From Mycoemilia scoparia (taxonomy: Eukaryota; Kickxellomycota; Kickxellomycetes; Kickxellales; Kickxellaceae), in contig JANBPU010000153.1 in assembly GCA_027575805.1 (NCBI GenBank), forward strand, positions 1 through 38,773: a DNA stretch of 38,773 nt, given 5' to 3'. Every line of letters starts with the position of its first letter. Position 1 is the stretch's first letter. The position numbers were made by a program, and so were the translations under genes. Positions 18,870-27,048 of this stretch are shown piece after piece. The notes under the pieces are model-generated. The model did no database searches. It was not told where the DNA came from and was given only the letters and a program-made list of their open reading frames with translations.

Positions 18870-19211
18870 ATGAATCACCATAATCACAACCCCAGCACAA
18901 ACTACTATCCACATTATTTGGCATCTGGGTTTACCAACTTCTCCCAACCCTTTCCAACCTTCTCCCCAGCATCGTGGGGCTGCGATGATTGCGACCAGGG
19001 ACATTCCTCTCCACCCGTGCAAAAAGTGGCAGACTATTACATGAGTAAGTATCAGCAACATATATGTCAATCTGAATAATCTAGTAAATATAGTCTATTT
19101 AATACTATTGTTTTAAATATAGGAGCAGCTTCTCATGATACCTACGACAACAAGGATGATGTCCTGTCCTATTACATAAAGAAGTGGGAGTCGGTCAGGA
19201 GACGAACCTGA
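18870..19211 (+). CDS. Orphan small protein, 87 aa, two exons
   Basis: Exon 1 is 18870-19044 and exon 2 is 19123-19211. The 78-bp intron has a strong GTAAGT donor and an ATATAG acceptor, and joining restores one frame ending in TGA. The protein starts MNHHNHNPSTNYYPHY, is rich in Asn, His, Tyr, Pro and Phe, carries a WGCDDCD motif at about residues 36-42, and ends in a basic tail, WESVRRRT. Two similar short helices, KVADYYM and DVLSYYIKKW, flank the splice site. No signal peptide or membrane segment is visible. A TATA box, pyrimidine tract, AAAATG context, intron and a downstream AATAAA all support a real gene. No family is recognised. Confidence 0.65.
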
Positions 19212-19361
19212 AAATACGTACCCCGCATTTCAAGACGTAAAAATTCAAAACACAGACAGGGCATCTCCTTGTGATGGCTGAGATTGCACTGCAGTACAGA
19301 ACCATGACCATCAACTTTCCATCATGAAAGTCAAGTTTCATTTGGACCATCAGCCGCCACC

Positions 19362-19406
19362 ATTGTTAATGCATTTTACATTACTTTACTTTATGGCATT
19401 AACAAT
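19362..19406. other. 3' UTR inverted repeat with overlapping poly(A) signal
   Basis: ATTGTTAATGC at 19362-19372 and its exact reverse complement GCATTAACAAT at 19396-19406 can form an 11-bp stem with a 23-nt loop. An AATAAA overlaps the second arm. It lies about 150 bp after the stop of the 87-aa gene. Confidence 0.5.
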
Positions 19407-20679
19407 AAAATAAAAATATGTAAACAATGCAGGTGCTGGCTTTTGTTTTGAAATAATCATCATTTGATAAGGTCATAAGCTAAGCAAAGTGCGTATAATG
19501 TGTTTGATATCGATCATCCTTACTCAGCTTTGCACTTCAATCCATGGGCACTTTTGCTTCCAAATCTTTTCCATATGCATGTGGTTAGATTTCTCCTTTG
19601 ATTATTAATAAAAGCTGACTCTCTAGTCAAAACTATAATTCAAGTAATGGTTCACATCAGCTACATTCAATGCCATTGATCTATCTTTTTCATCTAAAAG
19701 TGTTTAAATTCAAGGCAATGTCATTCGCAACATTGACCACATTTCAAATCATATCCAGATCCAGATTGCATCACTATGAAAACTTTGTATCTCCTTTCTA
19801 TTTAAAATTGAAGAATGTTGTTGTCTTGGTAAGGTCCTCAAATTCTTTTACATGTGTCCAAGCATTTATCTGGACAAAGCAAATGAGTTACAAAATAAAT
19901 GTTTTCTTGATGCTCTTTGGGGTAAACTTCAAGATATATCATCTGGGGAATAGGCGTCTTAAATATAGCTACATACAAACATACTTGTATAATTTCTGTC
20001 TCGCTTTTGTCAAATTATATGCCATTTGATAGATTATTTTTCGAGTGGCGATTTCATATTAATAATATCTGCAGGTTTATTTTGGATATATAAATAAAAT
20101 ATGATTTATAAACAAAAAAGCCAGCTAAAGCACCACTCTGACCAACATTTAATGGCTTATTGACTACAAATTTCAAATCAAAATATTGTTATATTTAAAC
20201 TGTTTTTGACAGAAAGGAGAGAGAGAGAGAGAGAGAGAGAGCTATCCGTAGTTAGTCTTAATATGAGATCGTTTAATCAATCCCAAAAATATTTGCACTC
20301 AGCAGTTTTCTGAGCATATGTCATCCAGCTGAACTCGATCATTTGAATATTTGAACAGCGATTTGGACCTGTATATATATACACGTGTAGAAAAAAAATA
20401 AGCAAAAGCCTATGCTTATGTCAGTAATTTGAAAAACCTCACTATTTAAACATGCGTGAACCATTTTATTAATTTTCTCTTAGAATTGTATTGTGCTAAA
20501 TTTTATAGCCCTCTTTACTTTGTAATTTGTTAACAAACAGGCCTACAGAGTAGAATTCTTTACGGAGGCTGCCTTTTAATTCATCTTTGGATTAACCCAT
20601 ATGAGTTACTCATCTCTTAAACAAACTGACCAAGTTTTTTTGCTAGTTAATAAGTTTTCACTTGCAATCAAGCATACTG
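19407..20679. other. Intergenic, AT-rich
   Basis: Nothing assigned. There is a (GA)n run at 20217-20241. The 119-residue frame at 19670-20029 is AT-driven, with no domain and no start context, and is not called. Confidence 0.4.
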
Positions 20680-20757
20680 TAGGCAGAAATAGACCCTCAT
20701 ATTTTGGCCCAATCATCAGCTATTTTATATACAGTTACTGGGGTCCCATTTTGCCTA
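20680..20757. mobile_element. Small inverted-repeat element, family 2, copy B
   Basis: The left end is TAGGCAGAAATAGACCCTCA. The right end in reverse complement reads TTAGGCAAAATGGGACCCC. It is the best preserved of the three family 2 copies, and its two ends match each other at most of about 18 positions. TTTCAC to the left and TTGTGAA to the right suggest the arms are longer. Confidence 0.6.
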
Positions 20758-21416
20758 AAACATTGTGAAATATGACCATATATGCATTTAAGTTGAATTT
20801 GGAATAGTAGTAGTAGTAGTAGTATCAGCAGCAGCAGCAAAATAAACAAAAATTGTTGGATTGCGCTTTACTCCATACTTAATTTGTGAATTATGAAATA
20901 AACTATAATCAATATTTGGCATTTGAAATCAATTCAAAAAGCGATATTGCTTTAATTTTTGGAATATTTAAATCAAGCCATACACATTCCGATTTTACAT
21001 TCTAAAAAATAAAATATTTAAGTATATTGTTAACATTATCATTTATCCAGCTATATTATTGACTGAAAAAGAAAGATTGTATAATATACATATAGCGACA
21101 CCCCATTCACTTGAAAAGAAAAAGAAATTCTGAAACAAATATTATTATTATTATTTCAACTTTTTAATCTTCTACCACCACTACTACTATCACTACTAAT
21201 ACTACTACTGCTACTACAAAAGGGTGTAATATACAAACTATGTTAACACAAAATCATTGTAAATAGTATATATATATATATATATATATTCTGCTTCAAC
21301 AGATAAAGTTCGATATCCCACATTTCATTTCTTTAATATAATTTTCTCAGTTTTGACCCTTTCAATAAATTTTTCCGCTCTTCTTTGTTACATACAGATA
21401 TCAAGAAACAACAATC
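20758..21416. other. Upstream region of the secreted-protein gene
   Basis: AT-rich, with a (TAG)n/(CAG)n tract near 20805-20838, ATT and CTA repeats around 21140-21220, and (TA)n at 21267-21290. A pyrimidine stretch ending TTACATACAG at about 21397 may be a leader intron acceptor or start region for the next gene. Confidence 0.4.
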
Positions 21417-21995
21417 ATGATCAAGTCCACAATTCTATCATCCCTCGCTCTGGCTATTGCCACCACCACCACCACAATTTCTTTTATGATCCCATCGGTT
21501 TTGGCAATGCCAGCTAGTCCGGTCAACGACAAATCTGCACCCTTACCATCTTCTGCTTCTTCTGATGGTAACACGGTTGCAGTTTCCCACCAAGAACCAT
21601 CTCCCAACCACTATTCACTTGAAGAATTGGACAAACTTGGTGATACTCTTGACAGACAATTCTACCAAATCTTTGGAGATATAATTGATGGTAGCAATCA
21701 AGCAGTTAGTCCTAAAAACAAGCCGGTTATGGTTAATGAAAACATTTCTCCTAGCCTCAACCCTCCCAAGGATAATAATAATAATAATAACGGTAATGCT
21801 GATGGCGGAGATAGCATTTTTGAGGGCGATTATCTATTAGATAGTTTACAAATATTGTTCAAGAACCAAAAGGATTTGGATGATCTTAAAAGCTTGATTA
21901 ATCATGAACAGGATGATCTTGGACTTGATTTGCCATGGTTTGGATTATTTCCCGAAGAAGTACACGTAGCTGCCTCCACAGACAAAGACAAATAA
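21417..21995 (+). CDS. Putative secreted acidic protein, 192 aa
   Basis: There is an N-terminal signal peptide: MIKSTILSSLALAIA, a run of five Thr, then a hydrophobic stretch to PSVLA, with likely cleavage after Ala30. The mature part has a Ser/Pro-rich stretch (31-65), an amphipathic segment YSLEELDKLGDTLDRQFYQIF, a poly-Asn run at about 121-127, and an acidic C-terminal region with LLDSLQILFKNQKDLDDL and LPWFGLFPEE. There are no cysteines. ATG 21417 has good context (ACAATCATG). Secretion is inferred from the leader. No family is recognised, so effector, wall protein or sporulation protein cannot be separated. Confidence 0.7.
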   Translation: MIKSTILSSLALAIATTTTTISFMIPSVLAMPASPVNDKSAPLPSSASSDGNTVAVSHQEPSPNHYSLEELDKLGDTLDRQFYQIFGDIIDGSNQAVSPKNKPVMVNENISPSLNPPKDNNNNNNGNADGGDSIFEGDYLLDSLQILFKNQKDLDDLKSLINHEQDDLGLDLPWFGLFPEEVHVAASTDKDK

Positions 21996-22116
21996 AGCAG
22001 TGGTAGTAGTGAAACCAGAAAATTTCATATCATGGATCACAATGTTTGGTTCTAAATTCAATAATAAGAAATTTGAGAGTTCACAACACAAATTAATATT
22101 TCTTTTCATTTTAGTA

Positions 22117-22238
22117 ATACGGGCAATAATTTTTGAAGGGTGACTTTTGGTGGCCAACGATTATAGGGGAAATCACAGCCAAATGTATGATCATGGTCTT
22201 TTAGCAAATGGTCACCCTTCAAAAATAACTACACATAC
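22117..22238. mobile_element. Small inverted-repeat element, family 1, copy B
   Basis: This 122-bp copy is in the opposite orientation to that at 748-870. Its ends are AATTTTTGAAGGGTGAC and GTCACCCTTCAAAAATAAC. The interior shares TGGCCAACGATTATAG (reverse complement of copy A's CTATAATCGTTGGCCA), so the copies share internal sequence as well as ends. It lies 121 bp after the stop of the secreted-protein gene. Confidence 0.8.
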
Positions 22239-22244
22239 CTTTGT

Positions 22245-22268
22245 TATTATTATTATTATTATTATTAT
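22245..22268. repeat. (TTA)n microsatellite
   Basis: About eight TTA units begin just outside the right end of family 1 copy B. Confidence 0.85.
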
Positions 22269-22429
22269 AACAATAACAATTGTTATATTACATTTCTGCC
22301 AAGCCAATAAATTATATATTATACTATTCAATTTCCAATCAAAAATGAGAAAAAAGTCCGAAGGGGAAATACAAATACATACACAATCAACCAGCCAAGT
22401 ACAAAAGTCAGATTATATTTGAACTAAAC

Positions 22430-25400
22430 TCATCTACGACTATGACGACGATGCTCACCACCCACTTTACTAGCCATATTAGCAGGAGGATATGGTGTTG
22501 ATGAAGTTGGAGGTGGGGTCAACGGCGCCTGTTGATTATCCATTTTCTTTTTTAACGACCTCCATTGTGGCCACCACTCATGATCAATCAATGCCTGCAT
22601 ACACCCCCACTCAATGATCTTGTCTCCCAGCCACACCGTATTTACTGGCTTTGTCAAATAATCGTTACATCCAACTTGCAGTGCCTTTTTACGATCTTCA
22701 TCGCGATTTGATGCCGTAAGTGCTAGAATGATCACTGGTGCGTTTGGTAAGAATCTTGCAGTGCTGCCACCTGGTGTGGTGGCTGTGTCTCCTTCTTGTG
22801 CTGGCGATGACTCTGGTTTTACATTATCTTCTGTTGTCGCAGTGGAAGCATCAGCACCACCGGCTGTGTCTTTGGTATTAATAATGACGTTCTTATTTTC
22901 TCCCAATTTCTTGCCATCATCAAAGCCGCTGCCTATTGCAGTTGGGTTAGGCAATTCTGCTGACCCAGCCAACGTAGAACCTCCAAGCGTCTGTTGCGGA
23001 TTACTATTGTTGGAAATGGTAGTATTACCGGCGACACTAGCAAGCTGATCAATTGGTTTGGGCTCAGGCATCAAAAACGACCTCCTAGCTAATGCCAAGT
23101 TTGGCTGTTGCTGCTGATGTTGGTGTTGTTTTCCTCTAGCCTTTAATATGGCGCTGGATCGGTTATTCATGGCCGTAGGTTCTAATACAAAATCCGCAGT
23201 AATTGTATGAACATGGAACGATCTAAAGTGATTGTGTTGAACTGCATTTTCGCCATAATGTTGATCCATCCATGAATTTAGTGTAACTCTGGGTGATGAA
23301 GGCTGGTGCTGCTGCTGATTAGCCGATGACAATGATTGGAATGTAAACGGTATTGTAGCAATATCACAAACTGGCGATACATCATTTGGATCTACCATCA
23401 TACTTGGTAATTGTCGAGGAACTGGAGAAGCTGCAGCAATCGTCGTCGTGGTTGTGGTGGTGGTGGTGGTATTGGCAGGGTTATTGGGCTCAGAGGGCTT
23501 CTGAATATTATTGTTGCTGCTGTTGAAAGCATAATATGGTCGCCATCTAACCTTTGGTGCTAATCCTTCATAATACGGTGATGGTTTTCCATTTATCAAT
23601 TCATCTTCAATTTGTTCGATAAATGATATATCATTACCAAGCGATGGCAAAATACCAGGATGATTCCGAAATCGACGGGATGGAATTTGACTTTGTCTCT
23701 TATTTCTCTTGAACAATCCACCACCTCCACCATTTATTCCACTATTGCCACCAGCTTCCCTACCATCGACTCCCCCACCACTATTTAATCCACCAAAGAA
23801 CGGCAATGAATATTGATCCCTAAACTGTTCTTCCTTATCAATCGGTGGTGTTGAAAACAATGTAATTCTCCTAGCCATCCACGCTCCAACTTTATTTTTC
23901 TGTTCCAATTCTCTAATTTTACTCGTGGTTTCTAAACCATCCATGACAGGCATCTGAATATCCATAAATATTAGATGGTAAGGCCCGGTTTTATCTTTGC
24001 CTTCAGCTGCATCCCTCCACATATTCAACGCTTCTTGCCCATTCTTTGCTACTTGACAGGTCAAGCCTAGTGTGTATATAAATTGGTATACCATCATTCG
24101 ACTGACTTCATTATCTTCAACTACCAAGATTTTAATGGGCGGTATTACTGGATACTTGGGAAATTTGTCATGTGCAATGTTTAAGGATTTTTCTGAACTC
24201 TCAGATATGCGTTTCCGGGATTCTGAATCTTCTTTTTTGAGTTCAAGCATCTTTTTACGCATTTGGGCTTTTTTGGAACTTGAAAGCCCACTACTTGATT
24301 TTCCTGACTTTACTGATCCCTTTTCGCCTGGTGCTGGAGATGGGGATGTGGTGCTTTTGGAGTCGGATTTTTTAGATTTCGATTGCTTTTTCTTTGGTTT
24401 TTTCAAAAACATATCCACTCCATCATTTGTAACTTCGACTTTGGCGGTATGTGGTGGTGTTAATGAAGTCATTGATACTTTTTGTGGTACTTCAGGCGGC
24501 GGTGGTGGTAGTGGTAGTGGTGATTCTTGATGTTGGAATGGCACTGTGTCACTACCACTAATTTCTTTAGCATCTGCCTGTTGTTCTAAATCGCCTTTGA
24601 GCAAATGCTTGATACCAGTGTGAGATGGTTTATATGAACTACCACTCCCACTTCCCGATAAATTCAGCGAGTACCGATGATAATTCTTTGACGGAGACGT
24701 TGGTTTTCTAAATATATTGCCATCCTTGATACTAGCAACGCCAACTCCAGGTGACCCAGATGTAGTCGACAAAGTTGCATCATAGTTGTGAGCGTTGTGT
24801 CGAGGACTGTTGGATGCGGATGACGGCCTAACACTAGTATCATCAACTGAACGCCTTGAAATAATAGATTTTGGCAAACTAGGACCATGATTGGCACTGC
24901 TTGTCTTATCGCCTCCACCCGCCCGCGCCTTTAAGTGAGATGCTAATGATGCGGTAATTGAACTAGCTCTGCCCAGTGATTCGGACCCACCATCATTTTC
25001 AGAAAAGCCTTTCGAAGACAAAGAACTGCCCTTTGTATTGCCCGAATCGCGGTGGAATAGCTGTTTAAGCAAACCTCTCTTTGTCATGTGACTAATCTTT
25101 GAATCACTGCCTGGTGATTGTGATGGGGCACCTGCAGAACCAACGTCAGTATAGTCCTTGCTGTAAGCAATAGCGGCAACACCTGAAGAAGGTGAACTGT
25201 GAGATGACAAATTCCCACCACCACCTCCCCCACTTACAGGAGGTGGACCTATTGAATCAGGTTCACTTGGGATATCTGGCAATGGTTTATTGGTATGTAA
25301 AGGCACATAGAATTCAGGCTTACGATTTTTACCACTACCACTACCGCTACCGCCTGCATTGGTGCTTGGATTGGTATTATGTTTGCTGTGATGGTGATGT

Positions 25401-25942
25401 CGGTGGTTTGAAGATGATGATGAGGATGAAGGCTTAGAATGAGATTTAATATGACTCGATGAATTATTGGCAGACCGTGATACCACTGCAGCATTTGAAG
25501 GAAGTGGAATAAACACACTTTCCGGAGAAAATTGTTCACGAGAAGATGAATAATTATTATTATTATCTAGCCCATAGAACTGCTTTCTATTAACCCCAAC
25601 TCCCGTTGTTGTCGTTGTGGTTTGTGATGTTGGTGCTGTATGAGAAAACATCGATAGAGCATCAGAACTTGATGCATTCGATTCTAATAAACTCTCGCAT
25701 GATGCATTTTTATATAAACCACTGCTGATACCATATCCAAAACCGCTATTGCTAGTAGTATTGCTAATTATTTGTTGCTGTTGGTCATTGACCGAAGCGT
25801 CCCCCCTATAGTTATTTTGGCTTCTGATATCACCCAAGGCTCCTGACATTTTCACGGAATTATCCTGGTCTTTTCGAGTCTGTTTTTTATCAGTAGTTGA
25901 CATTTTTGTGGGATTTGGTAGCCTATCATTTGGCTGCGTCAT
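22430..25942 (-). CDS. SSK1: Ssk1-type response regulator with a split receiver domain
   Basis: This is the cytosolic response regulator at the end of a histidine-kinase phosphorelay. In the Ssk1/Mcs4 family it activates the stress MAPK cascade when unphosphorylated. The 1170-aa protein is intronless. Residues 1-595 are Ser/Gly/Asn-rich and disordered, with basic Lys/Ser clusters. The receiver begins at about 603 (IKILVVEDNEVSRMMVYQFI), with phospho-acceptor Asp661 in FMDIQMPVMDG. After KVGAWMARRITLF it is interrupted by about 380 low-complexity residues and resumes at about 1066 with APVIILALTASN, then Lys1098 in DYLTKPVN. EDN, the acceptor Asp, the LTAS threonine and the Lys are all present, so the domain looks functional. 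The SSK1 label rests on the split receiver plus the long N-terminus. ATG 25942 is the first Met; a second in-frame Met follows at residue 14. Confidence 0.9.
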   Translation of the reverse strand: MTQPNDRLPNPTKMSTTDKKQTRKDQDNSVKMSGALGDIRSQNNYRGDASVNDQQQQIISNTTSNSGFGYGISSGLYKNASCESLLESNASSSDALSMFSHTAPTSQTTTTTTGVGVNRKQFYGLDNNNNYSSSREQFSPESVFIPLPSNAAVVSRSANNSSSHIKSHSKPSSSSSSSNHRHHHHSKHNTNPSTNAGGSGSGSGKNRKPEFYVPLHTNKPLPDIPSEPDSIGPPPVSGGGGGGNLSSHSSPSSGVAAIAYSKDYTDVGSAGAPSQSPGSDSKISHMTKRGLLKQLFHRDSGNTKGSSLSSKGFSENDGGSESLGRASSITASLASHLKARAGGGDKTSSANHGPSLPKSIISRRSVDDTSVRPSSASNSPRHNAHNYDATLSTTSGSPGVGVASIKDGNIFRKPTSPSKNYHRYSLNLSGSGSGSSYKPSHTGIKHLLKGDLEQQADAKEISGSDTVPFQHQESPLPLPPPPPEVPQKVSMTSLTPPHTAKVEVTNDGVDMFLKKPKKKQSKSKKSDSKSTTSPSPAPGEKGSVKSGKSSSGLSSSKKAQMRKKMLELKKEDSESRKRISESSEKSLNIAHDKFPKYPVIPPIKILVVEDNEVSRMMVYQFIYTLGLTCQVAKNGQEALNMWRDAAEGKDKTGPYHLIFMDIQMPVMDGLETTSKIRELEQKNKVGAWMARRITLFSTPPIDKEEQFRDQYSLPFFGGLNSGGGVDGREAGGNSGINGGGGGLFKRNKRQSQIPSRRFRNHPGILPSLGNDISFIEQIEDELINGKPSPYYEGLAPKVRWRPYYAFNSSNNNIQKPSEPNNPANTTTTTTTTTTIAAASPVPRQLPSMMVDPNDVSPVCDIATIPFTFQSLSSANQQQHQPSSPRVTLNSWMDQHYGENAVQHNHFRSFHVHTITADFVLEPTAMNNRSSAILKARGKQHQHQQQQPNLALARRSFLMPEPKPIDQLASVAGNTTISNNSNPQQTLGGSTLAGSAELPNPTAIGSGFDDGKKLGENKNVIINTKDTAGGADASTATTEDNVKPESSPAQEGDTATTPGGSTARFLPNAPVIILALTASNRDEDRKKALQVGCNDYLTKPVNTVWLGDKIIEWGCMQALIDHEWWPQWRSLKKKMDNQQAPLTPPPTSSTPYPPANMASKVGGEHRRHSRR

Positions 25943-26978
25943 TTAGTTTGTGCGTGCGCGTATACGTATAAATACAAGTATCTGTTTATATGCGCGTACG
26001 TAAAGAATGAAAGCCGTCCGACGCTTGAATGGAATTATTTATGCTAGTACCGAATCACACCACCTTACACAGGTACGCCGCAATGTATGTATTTGAGCGA
26101 GAAGGATTAAAAAGAATATGTATAATGTATGAATGAAATGGAATTAGAAAAGGTTATAGGCAGTAATATTCAAACCCACAAGAGTGACATTCGTTTAAAT
26201 CTAGAGAACAAGTCTGTCAGTGAGATGCCAATTAGACAAGCCAAGTCTAAATAAATATTAAATGAGAGAAAATAAATGGAAATGGAAACAAAGTGTGTTG
26301 GTGTCTGTGTGTATTGTGTAGGTGAATACGTGGATGAGCTATTGAGTAAACACAAGGTAGGGAGAATAAGCACTGCCCTTTACAATACAGGATGTTATTA
26401 GTGTAAAAGGAACCCCGAGCCAAAAGTACATAGATAATAGTTAAAATTTACATTATCAGACAAACAAGTAAGCCAGAAGGCAAGGGTATGGAAACAATAG
26501 TATGGGACTAGTATATGATGCATAGATTAGATCGCTATGATAAGGATTTTCTCACACAGCGATCAAAAATGGAGTATTTGAAAAAATAAAGATGAATAAT
26601 TACATTTCTTGGCAAAAAACCCAGGTAAACAACTGTGTGCGTTTGTAAAAAAATAGGAGCTCAGTAGACCTAACCTGAAGATGGGTGCCGTTGAAACTTT
26701 GTAAATTGAATAGCGAACAGAAAGAAAAGGCTCAGGAAAGCGAGATGGGCAAAGAAAACAAGAGAGATCTGTTGTGAGTATGTAAGCACCTTTCCCAAAG
26801 AACCTACTATAGCAACAATAGTAATTATTGTAATAATGGCGGTATTTGCACAGAACTAAAGAGAATATACATGGGTAGCGTAAAGGCAAATTGAGAATGG
26901 GGTCTAATACATCACCACTGCGGCTTATAACACAAGAGGATTAATATAGAGAGATTTCACTGGGGATCAAATGTGAAA
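25943..26978. other. SSK1 upstream region
   Basis: No supportable gene. GT/GC-alternating sequence directly precedes SSK1 (GTGCGTGCGCGTATACG around 25950-25966), with GTATAAAT alongside. Frames 26170-26373 and 26563-26889 on the minus strand have no recognisable content. Confidence 0.35.
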
Positions 26979-27048
26979 TAGACAGAAGCGGATCCTCAGA
27001 TTTAAGCCCAAGTGTGAACCAACTCACATGGGCAGTTATTTTTGTCTG
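26979..27048. mobile_element. Small inverted-repeat element, family 2, copy C (decayed)
   Basis: TAGACAGAAGCGGATCCTCA resembles the left end of copies A and B. The right end, CAGTTATTTTTGTCTGGGG, resembles the inner right part of copy B (CAGTTACTGGGGTCCC) but is damaged. GTGTGAACT to the right matches the flank of the other copies. Confidence 0.4.

Noticed and set aside
19670..20029. 119-codon open frame
   Set aside because: AT-rich, aromatic-rich translation without domain, signal peptide or promoter features.
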